Origin: Streptomyces sp. NBC_01431
Lineage (GTDB): Bacteria > Actinomycetota > Actinomycetes > Streptomycetales > Streptomycetaceae
Direction of reading: 5' to 3'
Length of the DNA: 64,000 nt
Assembly: GCF_036231355.1 (NCBI RefSeq)
Contig: NZ_CP109496.1
Location: forward strand, 3,286,001-3,350,000
Position 1 is the first letter of the stretch. Every line of letters begins with the position of its first letter. The notes beneath the pieces were generated by a model, which was not told the origin of the DNA, ran no database searches, and saw only the letters and a list, made by a program, of their open reading frames with translations. Positions 54,641 through 64,000 of the stretch are shown here, piece after piece. Position numbers and translations under genes: made by a program.

Positions 54641-55336
54641 ATGACTTTCACGCAGGTAATCGACTTCAAAACCCAGCGGTTCAGTGACCTGGACCAGCTC
54701 ATGGACCGGTGGATCGCACAGACCAAGGGCAGGCGGACCGCCTCGCACAGCCTCATAGGCAAGGACCGCTCCGACGGGTCCCACTACATCGAGATCATCG
54801 AATTCCCCTCGTACGAGGAGGCGATGGCGAACTCGAACCTCCCCGAGACCAACCGGATCTTCGAGGAGATGGTGGCGCTCTGCGACGACATGCCCACCTT
54901 CATGGACCTGGATGTGGTGCGCAACGACCAGTTGAACGCTACAACAGCTCGCCGGTTCTTCCACGAGATCGCCTCGGGCGGCAACCTCGACGCCATCGGC
55001 GAGGTGTTCGCGGACGACTACGCCGACCACGACATCCTCAAGGAGCAGGACACGGTCGTCGGCTCCGACAAGATCCGCAACGACGTCGCCGGATGGCGGT
55101 CGGCCTTCGACTTCGCCTTCGAACTCGACCGGCAGATCTGCGAGGGCGACGACGTGGTGACGCTGTGGACCTTGAACGGCACCCACACGGGCGACTTCAG
55201 GGGCGTCCCGGCCACCGGCAAGCAGGTCAGCATGACCGGCACCACGATCTTCCGGTTCAAGAACGACAGGATCCAGGAAGGCTGGTGGCACTACGACGCC
55301 ATGAAGCTGATGCGGCAGTTGGGCATCGGGGGCTGA
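54641..55336 (+). CDS. Two-domain protein: dimeric alpha/beta-barrel-like plus SnoaL-like domain
   Basis: 231 residues from the ATG at 54641 (GGGAGGAG five bases upstream). The N-terminal 100 residues look like a ferredoxin-like dimeric barrel (TFTQVIDFKTQRFSDLDQLM, GSHYIEIIEFPSYEEAMAN). The C-terminal 125 residues are a SnoaL/ester-cyclase fold (ATTARRFFHEIASGGNLDAI, YADHD, WTLNGTHTGDFRGVPATGKQ, DRIQEGWWHYD). Such folds bind small hydrophobic molecules, but no catalytic claim is safe. It appears to be a single gene with its own AT-rich promoter (TTAAAAT at 54598-54604), unlinked to the transporter operon. Confidence 0.85.
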   Translation: MTFTQVIDFKTQRFSDLDQLMDRWIAQTKGRRTASHSLIGKDRSDGSHYIEIIEFPSYEEAMANSNLPETNRIFEEMVALCDDMPTFMDLDVVRNDQLNATTARRFFHEIASGGNLDAIGEVFADDYADHDILKEQDTVVGSDKIRNDVAGWRSAFDFAFELDRQICEGDDVVTLWTLNGTHTGDFRGVPATGKQVSMTGTTIFRFKNDRIQEGWWHYDAMKLMRQLGIGG

Positions 55337-55362
55337 GGCGCCGACACCTCCCGGAAACGGGG

Positions 55363-55400
55363 AAGGCCCCCGCCCCGCCGATGGCGGGAGCGGGGGCCTT
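55363..55400. terminator. Bidirectional terminator between convergent genes
   Basis: AAGGCCCCCGC at 55363-55373 pairs with GCGGGGGCCTT at 55390-55400. It lies between the SnoaL-like gene and groEL and serves both. Confidence 0.9.
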
Positions 55401-55419
55401 CACGCGTGGTGCGGGGCCG

Positions 55420-57057
<1,638 letters not shown>

Positions 57058-57089
57058 TCAGCCCTCTCGGAAAACTCGGGTTAACGAAA

Positions 57090-57136
57090 CTGCGCCCCTC
57101 GCCGCCCGGCAATCAGCGGGGTGACCAGGGGCGCAG
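57090..57136 (-). promoter_or_regulatory. Intercistronic hairpin between groES and groEL1
   Basis: CTGCGCCCCT at 57090-57099 pairs with AGGGGCGCAG at 57127-57136 (10 bp, 27-nt loop with internal GC pairing). It could partly terminate or process the groES-groEL1 transcript. Function inferred. Confidence 0.6.
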
Positions 57137-57162
57137 ACTCAAAGCATTCGCTTCGAGGTGAA

Positions 57163-57471
57163 TTACTTCTCGATGATCGCGAGCACGTCGCGAGCCGAGA
57201 GGACGAGGTACTCGTCGCCGTTGTACTTCACCTCGGTGCCGCCGTACTTGCTGTACAGCACGATGTCGCCGACCTTGACGTCGAGCGGCAGACGCTCGCC
57301 GTTCTCGAAGCGGCCCGGACCAACGGCCAGGACGACGCCCTCCTGGGGCTTCTCCTTGGCGGTGTCCGGAATGACCAGGCCGGAGGCCGTGGTCTGCTCG
57401 GCGTCGAGCGGCTGGACCACAATGCGGTCCTCGAGCGGCTTGATGGCAACCTTGGAGCTGGTGGTCGTCAC
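57163..57471 (-). CDS. groES: Co-chaperonin GroES
   Basis: 102 residues. The Cpn10 fold is complete: [35 protein letters not shown] with the mobile loop, and the closing [17 protein letters not shown]. It caps GroEL in the folding cycle. First gene of the heat-shock operon, preceded by two CIRCE operators. Confidence 0.98.
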   Translation of the reverse strand: MTTTSSKVAIKPLEDRIVVQPLDAEQTTASGLVIPDTAKEKPQEGVVLAVGPGRFENGERLPLDVKVGDIVLYSKYGGTEVKYNGDEYLVLSARDVLAIIEK

Positions 57472-57569
57472 GATCCGGTCTCCCCCTTCGGAGATCTCAC
57501 GGGGTTAACTGTTTGGGTGGCGACCAGGTGGATCCGTCGTCGCGGGTGCCGGACCTGCCCGTCGCTGTG

Positions 57570-57596
57570 TTGGCACTCTCCAGTGGGGAGTGCCAG
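57570..57596 (-). promoter_or_regulatory. CIRCE element 1 (HrcA operator)
   Basis: TTGGCACTC, nine bases, GAGTGCCAG. Two arm positions differ from the TTAGCACTC/GAGTGCTAA consensus. It lies 99 bases upstream of the groES start. Confidence 0.88.
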
Positions 57597-57616
57597 AAGC
57601 GAGACTAGGACGGCGA

Positions 57617-57643
57617 TTAGCACTCGGTCAAGCGGAGTGCCAA
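57617..57643 (-). promoter_or_regulatory. CIRCE element 2 (HrcA operator)
   Basis: TTAGCACTC, GGTCAAGCG, GAGTGCCAA: a single mismatch from consensus. It is 20 bases upstream of CIRCE 1. Known Streptomyces groES operons carry CIRCE and are repressed by HrcA. Confidence 0.95.
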
Positions 57644-57708
57644 TCTCGCACCGACGCGGCGGATTCCGCGGGGCTGTGTGACGGCCCGCCAAGCGCCCCC
57701 GGACAGCC

Positions 57709-57752
57709 CACCGGCCGCGGTCCGCCCTCCCAGGGGCGGCCCGCGGCCGGTG
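57709..57752 (-). terminator. Terminator of the polysaccharide deacetylase gene
   Basis: CACCGGCCGCGG at 57709-57720 pairs with CCGCGGCCGGTG at 57741-57752; the loop has an inner CCGCCC/GGGCGG stem. It begins about 30 bases past the stop of the deacetylase. Confidence 0.85.
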
Positions 57753-57783
57753 CGCGCGGTTCATGCCGGATCCCCGGCTCCGG

Positions 57784-58695
57784 TCATACGTAGTCCTCCA
57801 GCCGGGCTACCGCGTACCCCTTGTCGGTGATCACCTTCATCACCTGCCGGACCATGTCGCCCATGGTGCCGTTCCAGTCCTGGGGTCCGCGGAAGTGGGT
57901 GAGGATGATGTCGCCGGGGTGCAGGTCGCGGTCCCACTCGCGCCATTCCATGTGATCGGTGAAGGCCTCCTCCGCCCACAGCGGCGCGGCCTTGATCCCG
58001 CACGACTGGGCGGCCTTGAGGGTGTCCTCGTTGTAGTTGCCGTACGGCGGCCGGAACAGCTTGGGCCGCTCACCCGCCCACTGGCCGATCTTGTCCTGCT
58101 GGTCGCAGATCTCGTGCCGCTGCTCGTCGTAGGAGAGCGCGGGCATGTAGCGGTGGTTGAGGGTGTGGTTGTTGAGCGTGACCCCGAGGCTCTGCATCTT
58201 CTTGAAGTACGCGTGGTTGTCCTTGACGAGGTAGTCGCTGAGGAACGCCGTGTACGGGATGCGGAGTTCCTGCATCATCTTCAGGAACTGGGGGTCCTTG
58301 TCCGCGCCGTCGTCGATCGTCAGGAAGACGATCTTGTCCTTGGTCGGCACGGTGGTGAAGACGGGCGGCAGCGAGTCTCCCCCGTCGGTCTCGAACCCCG
58401 GTCGGTTGGTGATCCTCGGCTTGACGGCGGGCGCCGGGGGCGCGAGCAGCGGCGGCTTGGCGAGCCCCCACTTCTTGACCGCCGCGAGCCGGGCGGCCTC
58501 GGCGTGTTTGAGCTGCTCGGAGTATCCGGTGAGGGAGCCGGCCGGCCCCTTGGCGGCCGGGGCGCCGTGCTGACCGGTTCCGGCGTCGTCGGCGGCGCAC
58601 CCGGAGGCGAGCAGGGCGGCGGCGAGCGCCGCGGCGGCCCAGACGGCCTTGGTGAGTGATGTTCGGGATTTCCCCTTTTGTCCTACTAGCTGCAT
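57784..58695 (-). CDS. NodB-type polysaccharide deacetylase lipoprotein, paralogue 1
   Basis: 303 residues from the ATG at 58695. The signal ends in the lipobox LLASGC (Cys at about residue 33), so it is a membrane-anchored lipoprotein. A linker with WGLAKPP is followed by the NodB domain: TIDDGADKDP (first Asp pair), NNHTLNHRYMP (metal His ligands), RPPYGNYNEDT and a late ILTHFRG histidine. These are metal-dependent deacetylases of peptidoglycan, chitin or similar polymers. A close relative with the same ARLEDYV ending lies at 63242, so they are paralogues. Divergent from the methyltransferase. Confidence 0.92.
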   Translation of the reverse strand: MQLVGQKGKSRTSLTKAVWAAAALAAALLASGCAADDAGTGQHGAPAAKGPAGSLTGYSEQLKHAEAARLAAVKKWGLAKPPLLAPPAPAVKPRITNRPGFETDGGDSLPPVFTTVPTKDKIVFLTIDDGADKDPQFLKMMQELRIPYTAFLSDYLVKDNHAYFKKMQSLGVTLNNHTLNHRYMPALSYDEQRHEICDQQDKIGQWAGERPKLFRPPYGNYNEDTLKAAQSCGIKAAPLWAEEAFTDHMEWREWDRDLHPGDIILTHFRGPQDWNGTMGDMVRQVMKVITDKGYAVARLEDYV

Positions 58696-58807
58696 GGCGC
58701 CGCATCCTGTCAGGACCGCGCCGCGCGAGCCGCACGACACCGCCACCACGGGCGCACCGTCGCCCGCCTGGCCCACAGCGGCCCGGCGACTGGACGACAA
58801 TGGCGGG

Positions 58808-60049
58808 GTGAACGACCTCGACACCTTCTCCCTCCTGCTGACCGGCGAAGGCCGCGCCCTGCTCGCCTCACTGCGGGAGTACGACCCGTCCCAGGAGCTG
58901 GCGGTGGCCACCCGGCTGCGCCGCGAGCACGACGCGGACCTGGTGTCGGCGGCGCTCGGGCAGGCGCGGCTGCGGCAGCGGGCGGTGGCGAAGTTCGGTG
59001 CCGAGGACGCGCACCGGATGTTCTTCACCCCGAACGGCGTCGAGCAGTCGACCCGCGCCTCGGTCGCCGCCCATCGCGCGCGGGTGTTCGCCTCGCGCGG
59101 CGTACGCGGTGTCGCGGACCTGTGCTGCGGCATCGGCGGGGACGCCCTCGCGCTCGCGCGCGCCGGGATCCGTGTCCTCGCGGTCGACCGCGACCCGCTG
59201 ACGGCGGCCGTCGCCCGCGCCAACGCTCAGGCGCTGGGCCTCGCGGACCTGATCGAGGTGCGCTGCGCGGATGTGACCGACATCGACACGAGCCCGTACG
59301 ACGCCGTGTTCGTGGACCCGGCGCGGCGGGGCGGCAGACAGGGCGGGGCCGCGCGAAGCGCGTCGGTGAGGGGCGGTGGTCGGGCGACGGGCGGGCGGAT
59401 CTTCGACCCCGAGGCGTACTCCCCGCCGCTCTCGTGGGCCGTCACGGCGGCCCTGAAGGCGCCGTTCGCCGCCCTGAAGATCGCCCCCGGCATCCCGCAC
59501 GAGGCGATCCCGCCGCAGGCCGAGGCGGAGTGGATCTCGGACGGGGGCGACGTGAAGGAAGCGGTGCTGTGGTTCGGCACCGGCGTGGCCCCGGGCGCGG
59601 TCCGCGCCACCCTGCTGCCCTCGGCCGCCGCCCTGTCGGCGCCCGCCCCGCTCGCCGCCCCGCCGGTGGGCCCGGTCGGCCGCTATCTGTACGAGCCGGA
59701 CGGCGCCGTCATCCGCGCCCATCTGGTCGCCGAGATCGTCCGGCGGTGCGGCGGTCGGCTGATCGACGAGACGATCGCGTACGTCACGAGCGACGAGCCG
59801 TACGCGTCGCCGTACACCTCGGCGTACGAGATCACCGATCAACTCCCGTTCAACATGAAGAAGTTGAAGGCCCTGCTGCGCGAGCGCGAGGTGGGTGTCC
59901 TGACGGTGAAGAAGCGCGGCTCGGCCGTGGAGCCGGAGGAGGTCCGCCGCAAGGTGAAGCCCCAGGGCCCGAATTCGGCCACGGTCTTCCTGACCCGGGT
60001 GGCGGGCGCCCCGACGATGCTGATCGGAAGGCCGGTACCACGCCCGTAG
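58808..60049 (+). CDS. Class I SAM-dependent methyltransferase with THUMP-like domain
   Basis: 413 residues from the GTG at 58808; the frame is open further upstream but would overlap the divergent lipoprotein gene. A helical N-terminal domain contains YDPSQELAVATRLRREHD. The Rossmann methyltransferase follows: VADLCCGIGGDALALARAG (SAM loop), VDRDPLTAAVARANAQ, and FVDPARR. The C-terminal part (YEITDQLPFNMKKLKALLRER, VLTVKKRGSAVEPEEVRRKVK) is the THUMP-like domain associated with RNA-modifying enzymes. The substrate is probably an RNA but is not shown. Likely leaderless, since GACAAT lies six bases before the GTG. Confidence 0.9.
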   Translation: MNDLDTFSLLLTGEGRALLASLREYDPSQELAVATRLRREHDADLVSAALGQARLRQRAVAKFGAEDAHRMFFTPNGVEQSTRASVAAHRARVFASRGVRGVADLCCGIGGDALALARAGIRVLAVDRDPLTAAVARANAQALGLADLIEVRCADVTDIDTSPYDAVFVDPARRGGRQGGAARSASVRGGGRATGGRIFDPEAYSPPLSWAVTAALKAPFAALKIAPGIPHEAIPPQAEAEWISDGGDVKEAVLWFGTGVAPGAVRATLLPSAAALSAPAPLAAPPVGPVGRYLYEPDGAVIRAHLVAEIVRRCGGRLIDETIAYVTSDEPYASPYTSAYEITDQLPFNMKKLKALLREREVGVLTVKKRGSAVEPEEVRRKVKPQGPNSATVFLTRVAGAPTMLIGRPVPRP

Positions 60050-60055
60050 CCGACC

Positions 60056-60088
60056 GCGCCCCTGGGGCTCGGCGCGGGGAACCGCGCA
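60056..60088. repeat. Dispersed GCGCGGGGAA-CCGCGC hairpin element
   Basis: GCGCCCCTGGGGCTCG is followed by GGCGCGGGGAACCGCGC. The core folds as six base pairs closing a GGAA tetraloop (GNRA type). A variant is at 19287-19310. Similar intergenic stretches are common in Streptomyces genomes to my recollection. Confidence 0.6.
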
Positions 60089-60133
60089 AAACGCCGCGGC
60101 CGCCCGAACCGACGAACGCGCCCCGCGCAGCGC

Positions 60134-60499
60134 CTAGTTGAGGTCGGTCAGCTCGTCCGCGTACACCTGGGAGAGCGGCTGAGGACCCACGTACTGCTGG
60201 CAGTTGCACTGGGCTGATTCGAAGCGCAGCGGCTTCTTGTTCTCGTCCCAGGCGACCGGGACCTCGACCCGCTCGTGGCACTTGCCCTGCTTGTCGTGCT
60301 TGGCGAGGTGATGGGTGCAGCCGCAGACCGGCTCGGGCGCCTTGTTGGCGGCTTCGAGGGCGAGCCGCTCCTGCTTGGCCGCCTCCAGGCGCTCCATCTT
60401 GCGCTCGTGCCGGGTGCGCAGCGCCGTGCGGGCGTTGTCTATCGCCCAGCCGAAGCCGCCCATCCAGAAGACGACCAGAATCCACCAGTACCAGGCCAT
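60134..60499 (-). CDS. Small membrane protein with Cys/His-rich C-terminal domain
   Basis: 121 residues from the ATG at 60499 (GGAAGGAC upstream). One N-terminal membrane helix (AWYWWILVVFWMGGFGW) precedes a charged coiled coil (RHERKMERLEAAKQERLALEA). The remainder holds CGCTHHLAKHDKQGKCHE, then CNCQQYVGP. Five cysteines and several histidines in this spacing suggest a zinc-binding or similar metal site, though the family is not recognised. It has its own start and no operon partner, and lies just upstream (by transcription) of the THUMP-type gene's 3' end. Confidence 0.8.
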   Translation of the reverse strand: MAWYWWILVVFWMGGFGWAIDNARTALRTRHERKMERLEAAKQERLALEAANKAPEPVCGCTHHLAKHDKQGKCHERVEVPVAWDENKKPLRFESAQCNCQQYVGPQPLSQVYADELTDLN

Positions 60500-60566
60500 G
60501 TCGGCCGTCCTTCCCCCGGTTGTGTCACCGCCGGTCCGCGGCGACATCCCCAGGATAGGACGCGGT

Positions 60567-61187
60567 TCAGCGGCGTACACCGCGGGCCAGGGAGCGCAGC
60601 ACCCAGCGCCGGTGCGCGGCGGCCTTCACCACGCCGATCAGTCCGGTCAGCCAGCAGATGAGGCCGAGACCCATGCCGTAGACGACGACGGCGTAGGTGT
60701 CGTGGCGCGGGTCGGCGCTCGCGGGCAGCACCAGACAGACGACGAGGCCGACCCCGCACAGCACGGTCGAGGGCAGCAGCCAGGCCAGGTTCAGGCCGGG
60801 CCTGCGCAGGTTGCGGTCGAGCACCGGGTCGCGGTCCAACTCGCCCCACTGGCACAGTAGTTCATGGATCCGGCGGTCCTTGCGCAGCCCGAACCCGACG
60901 GCCAGGCCGGTGGGTATCATCACCGAGAGTCCGAGCACCAGGAGTACTCCGCCGACGATCGCGGTGAGGACGTCGGTGAGGGAGGTGAGCGCCGCGCCGA
61001 CCAGCGACCAGCCGAGCGCGAAGAGCGCCGCCCACAGCCAGAGCAGCCCGAGCCGCCCGGCCCCCAAGTACGCCTTGACCAGGGCGTCCAGGACCTGCGC
61101 CCGGTCGGCGAGCAGCGCGTTGCGGTCGCGCCAGGCGCGTATCTCGACCGGAGGCGGGGGCGGCGGAAGCGGCGAACGGGACGACAT
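60567..61187 (-). CDS. Polytopic membrane protein of unknown function
   Basis: 206 residues from the ATG at 61187. A Pro-rich start (SSRSPLPPPPPPVEIRAW) is followed by four membrane helices: LGLLWLWAALFALGWSLVG, VLTAIVGGVLLVLGLSVMIPTG, LLPSTVLCGVGLVVCLVLP and YGMGLGLICWLTGLIGV. A cytosolic loop (RKDRRIHELLCQWGELDRDPVLDRN) separates the second and third. No functional motif found. Confidence 0.85.
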   Translation of the reverse strand: MSSRSPLPPPPPPVEIRAWRDRNALLADRAQVLDALVKAYLGAGRLGLLWLWAALFALGWSLVGAALTSLTDVLTAIVGGVLLVLGLSVMIPTGLAVGFGLRKDRRIHELLCQWGELDRDPVLDRNLRRPGLNLAWLLPSTVLCGVGLVVCLVLPASADPRHDTYAVVVYGMGLGLICWLTGLIGVVKAAAHRRWVLRSLARGVRR

Positions 61188-61307
61188 GCGGCAGAGATTA
61201 GCGGTGCCGCGAAGGGCCCCGCCGCGCAGCCTCGGTCCCGGCCGGACCCGATGGCTGGGATCGTCCGTCGGCGGCCCCGACGGCACGGTGGTCCGCTCGC
61301 CGGCCCC

Positions 61308-61922
61308 TCACCCCTGTTCGAGCGGGTTGGCCGCGACGCGCTCCGGCCAGCCGCCCGCGACCAGCGTGGCCGCCACGCACGCCGGCTTGCGTGCGGCCTG
61401 CTCGCGGAAGAGGGCGACGAAGGCGGCGCCGAACCCGGCCCTCGGGTGGTGGTGCAGCAGCTCCGCCCGGAACTCCGGGTCGAAGGCGCCGAGTCCGCCG
61501 CCGGAGACGTCGGCGGTCGTGCCGATCTGGAGGAGGTGGCTCTCCACGTCCTGCTCCGCGGACACGTCGTCCCGCATGTGCAGCACGATGATCTCGGCCG
61601 CCCGGTCCCGCCGCGCCGCGTCCCAGCCGAGCCCCGCCGTGAAGACCCGGGCGAGATGACCGCCGGCCTCCTCGAAGGGCAGGGCGTGACTGTCGAAGGG
61701 CGGGGTCAGCGCGAGGTCGTGCAGGAGCGCGGAGACGTAGAACAGCTCGGCGTCGAAGGCGAGTTGGCGCTCCTTGGCATAGGCGGCGCCGAAGACGTAC
61801 GACCGCATGGAGTGGTGGTACAGCGCCTCGTCGGCGTACTCGGCGCACACCGTCCGCGCGGCCTCGGCAGCCCGTCCGCCGGGCATCTCCACCCCGGCGA
61901 CCCACGCACTGGTCCTGCTCAT
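61308..61922 (-). CDS. HD-domain protein (putative metal-dependent phosphohydrolase)
   Basis: 204 residues from the ATG at 61922 with GGAGGGG seven bases upstream. Metal-ligand motifs are visible: YHHSMRSYVFG, the HD pair in SALLHDLALTP, a further His (GGHLARVF) and an Asp in the last helix. The family includes cyanamide hydratase-like and nucleotide phosphohydrolases; the substrate is unknown. It lies 71 bases downstream of the VOC-fold gene on the same strand. Confidence 0.88.
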   Translation of the reverse strand: MSRTSAWVAGVEMPGGRAAEAARTVCAEYADEALYHHSMRSYVFGAAYAKERQLAFDAELFYVSALLHDLALTPPFDSHALPFEEAGGHLARVFTAGLGWDAARRDRAAEIIVLHMRDDVSAEQDVESHLLQIGTTADVSGGGLGAFDPEFRAELLHHHPRAGFGAAFVALFREQAARKPACVAATLVAGGWPERVAANPLEQG

Positions 61923-61993
61923 GATCCCCTCCCCGCGCGGGCCGGCTGCCCGCGGCGCCCTCAGGGTAGGACGTGGGCCGGGCCCCGGCGCGT

Positions 61994-62470
61994 TCAGGCG
62001 TCCCGCATCGCCTGGACGTCCAGCTTCTTCATGCCCATGACGGCCGCCATGACCCGATCGGTCTTCTCCTGGTCCCGGCCGAGCAGCTCGGGCAGCTCGG
62101 CGGGGACGACCTGCCAGCTGAGCCCGTACTTGTCCTTCAGCCAGCCGCACGGCCCCTCTTCGCCGCCCTCGGACAGCAGCGCCCAGAACCGGTCGATCTC
62201 CTCCTGGCCCTCGCAGGCCACCGCGAGCGAGACCGCCTCGGTGAAGGAGAACTGCGGGCCGCCGTTGAGCGCGATGAAGTGCTGGCCGGCGAGCTCGAAG
62301 TCGACCGTCATGACCGAGCCGGTCTCACCGGGGGCCGACGCGGTGTAGCGGGTGATCCCCACGATGCGCGAGTCGCCGCCGAAGATGGCGACGTAGTGGT
62401 TGGCGGCCTCCTCGGCCTGGGTGTCGAACCAGAGGAAGGGGGTGATCTTCTGGGTGATCTTCGCGGTCAT
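61994..62470 (-). CDS. VOC-fold protein (PhnB/3-demethylubiquinone methyltransferase-like)
   Basis: 158 residues. The PhnB-type glyoxalase fold is recognisable: KITPFLWFDTQAEEAANHYVAIF, FELAGQHFIALNGGPQFSFTEAVS, and the closing WLKDKYGLSWQVVP. The family name comes from an older misannotation; biochemical role unknown. On the minus strand with the HD gene, possibly co-transcribed. Confidence 0.9.
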   Translation of the reverse strand: MTAKITQKITPFLWFDTQAEEAANHYVAIFGGDSRIVGITRYTASAPGETGSVMTVDFELAGQHFIALNGGPQFSFTEAVSLAVACEGQEEIDRFWALLSEGGEEGPCGWLKDKYGLSWQVVPAELPELLGRDQEKTDRVMAAVMGMKKLDVQAMRDA

Positions 62471-62728
62471 CGTCGGCCTCCTTGCCGTTGCCGCCCGGTG
62501 CGGGCGGCATCGACAGGTGGACCGGAACCGCGCGCGGAACTCATCGCCGTGCGGCCCGGGAGCCCCGCCTCCTCGCTGCGGCCCGGCCGTCCCAGCAGAT
62601 CACCACGGCTGGCGGGCGGCAACATTTCCCGCGGAGTCGGGGGCCGGGGGCCGGGCCGGGAGCCAGGGAGCCGGGGAACTGGGACCGGGAAGCCAGGCCC
62701 CGGCCCCGGCCGCTCCGGCGGGCGGAGG

Positions 62729-63085
62729 TCAGCCCTCGGCGATCTCCCGCACCTCCGAGGTGACGTCCCACTCCACCTCGTGGATCTGCACGAACCGCCT
62801 CGCCCACTCCACGGCCTCCGCCTGATCCTTGGCCTGGATGATCGCGTAACCGCCCACGACCTCCTTGGACTCGGTGAACGGACCGTCGGTGACCGCGAGC
62901 CCGTCGGCGTTCCAGCGGACCCGGGTGCCCTCGGCGGACGGCCTGAGGCCCGCGGTGTCGAGGAGGACACCGGCCTTGGTCATCTCGCCGATCAGTTCGC
63001 CCATCCGCTCCATGAGCTCGGGGCTGGGGCCGCCCGCGGGGGCGTTGTTCTCGTCGATGCGGACCATCGTCAGGTAGCGCGGCAT
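62729..63085 (-). CDS. YCII/DGPF-type protein
   Basis: 118 residues. The DGPF signature is intact: LRPSAEGTRVRWNADG then VTDGPFTESKEVVGGYAIIQA. The ferredoxin-like fold resembles YciI. In Streptomyces such genes often sit beside ECF41-type sigma factors, which is not the case here. Function unknown. Same strand as the VOC-fold gene but 259 bases upstream of it. Confidence 0.88.
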   Translation of the reverse strand: MPRYLTMVRIDENNAPAGGPSPELMERMGELIGEMTKAGVLLDTAGLRPSAEGTRVRWNADGLAVTDGPFTESKEVVGGYAIIQAKDQAEAVEWARRFVQIHEVEWDVTSEVREIAEG

Positions 63086-63241
63086 GGCCGTCTCCGTTCT
63101 GTGCGTGGTGCGTGCGGTGCGGGGACCGTTCCCCGCCTCTCACTCATACGTCGAACGGGGGCCGCCGCGATCGACACCACCCGGGAAATCCGCCCAAGAT
63201 TCTTTCGCGCGCCCGTCGGGCCCGACAGACCCGGACACCGC

Positions 63242-64000
63242 TCAGACGTAGTCCTCCAGGCGGGCCACCGTGAAGCCCTGCTCCTGGATGTGGCGGAGCA
63301 TGTTGGCCGTCATCTCCGTCATGGAGGTGCCCTTGAGCTCCTTGGGGCCGCGGAAGTGCGCCAGGATGATGTCGCCCGGGTGCAGCTTCTTGTCGCCGCG
63401 CTGGTACTGCATGTTGGTTATCTGCATCGTTTCGCGCCACAACACGATCGCCTGGAGATCGCAGGCCTTGGCCGCCGTCCGGGTGTTCTCGTTCCAGTTG
63501 CCGTACGGGGGCCGGAACAGCCGGGGCACCTTGCCGTACTCCTTGCCCAGCTTCTGCTCCTGGGTGCATATCTCGTTCTTCTGCGCGGCCGCGCCGAGCG
63601 TGCGCAGGTTGGGGTGCGAGAGCGTGTGGTTCTCGATGGAGTTGCCGAGCTCCTGGAGCGGCTTGAAGTAGCCGTAGTCGCTGCGGATGATGTCGTCGGT
63701 CAGGAACATCGTGAAGGGGACCTTCAGGTCCCGCATCATCTCGACGAACTTGGGGTCCTTCTCGGCCCCGTCGTCGAACGTCACGAAGACGATCTTGTCC
63801 TTGGTGGGGATGTCGCTCACCACCGGCACCTCGCCGGGCTTCGCCTTCACCGGCTTCTCGGCCGGCGGCGCGGGCGGTGCGGCGAACGGCTTGAGCCCCC
63901 ACTTGCTGTACGCGGCCGCGCCGTCGGCCCCGTCGGCGCCCGGGGACGCGGACGGCTTGCCGCCGACCTGACCGGACGGGGCGGACGCGGACGGCGCGCT
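63242..64000 (-). CDS. NodB-type polysaccharide deacetylase, paralogue 2, 5' end missing
   Basis: The start lies beyond base 64000. The visible 253 codons include a Ser/Ala/Pro-rich stretch, AAYSKWGLKPF (compare WGLAKPP in paralogue 1), and the NodB domain: TFDDGAEKDP, ENHTLSHPNL, RPPYGNWNENT and a late ILAHFRG. It ends ARLEDYV like the first copy, so the two share architecture. The signal or lipobox cannot be judged because the N-terminus is absent. Likely an exported deacetylase of cell-wall or surface polymer. Confidence 0.9.
   Translation of the reverse strand, partial: SAPSASAPSGQVGGKPSASPGADGADGAAAYSKWGLKPFAAPPAPPAEKPVKAKPGEVPVVSDIPTKDKIVFVTFDDGAEKDPKFVEMMRDLKVPFTMFLTDDIIRSDYGYFKPLQELGNSIENHTLSHPNLRTLGAAAQKNEICTQEQKLGKEYGKVPRLFRPPYGNWNENTRTAAKACDLQAIVLWRETMQITNMQYQRGDKKLHPGDIILAHFRGPKELKGTSMTEMTANMLRHIQEQGFTVARLEDYV

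Overview
The window is high-GC actinobacterial chromosome, almost certainly Streptomyces. Evidence includes codons ending mostly in G or C, frequent GTG starts, recognisable bldM and whiD developmental regulators side by side, a groES-groEL1 pair under two CIRCE operators, and a run of five Ser/Thr-kinase-type membrane proteins. There is no prophage, insertion sequence, CRISPR array, rRNA or tRNA that I can see. It reads as core chromosome with small accessory pockets. Part of the order (GMC oxidoreductase, two IMP dehydrogenases, sigma factor, WhiB-type protein, GroES/GroEL1) recalls the choD-guaB3-guaB2-sigD-whiB3-groEL1-groES neighbourhood of mycobacteria, so it may be an old actinobacterial block (comparison from memory).

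Left part (1-14.9 kb): a truncated secreted LytM/M23 peptidase, the helicase PcrA, a secreted NlpC/P60 hydrolase with a long structured 5' region, two tandem membrane-anchored esterases, a NarL-type two-component pair whose kinase carries a PspC domain and faces a divergent PspC membrane protein, a DoxX protein, a multi-spanning membrane protein and a 57-residue secreted peptide.

15-23 kb: guaA (GMP synthesis), then a chorismate mutase preceded by a 26-codon leader ORF with Phe/Tyr codons and a strong terminator, which looks like transcription attenuation. A single-pass membrane protein and an operon of succinate-semialdehyde dehydrogenase and a ChoD-like GMC oxidoreductase follow.

23-38 kb: five consecutive kinase genes on the minus strand, each with an intracellular kinase domain, one membrane segment and an extracellular C-terminal domain. 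The fourth gene is a pseudokinase with a Pro/Ala-rich insertion of about 350 residues. Next are glpD, a nucleotide-sugar dehydrogenase homologue lacking the usual catalytic cysteine, and a small membrane protein.

38-46 kb: guaB3 and guaB (with guaA this completes IMP to GMP), an ECF-type sigma factor resembling ShbA, bldM with an exact match to the sigma-BldN promoter consensus, divergent whiD, a LysR regulator, a MOSC protein and a short-chain dehydrogenase.

46-55 kb: a sugar-uptake locus. A DUF2264 protein diverges from a DeoR/LacI-type regulator, an ABC binding lipoprotein, two permeases (no ATPase gene) and a 2-hydroxyacid dehydrogenase. TGATCGA-type motifs lie in both promoter regions and could be the regulator's operators.

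55-64 kb: a SnoaL-like protein, groEL1 and groES, two related NodB-type polysaccharide deacetylases about 5 kb apart (the second cut by the window end), a THUMP-like methyltransferase, two small membrane proteins, an HD-domain protein, a VOC-fold protein and a YCII-type protein.

Convergent gene pairs are often separated by perfect GC-rich stem-loops without long T tracts, the usual Streptomyces terminator style.
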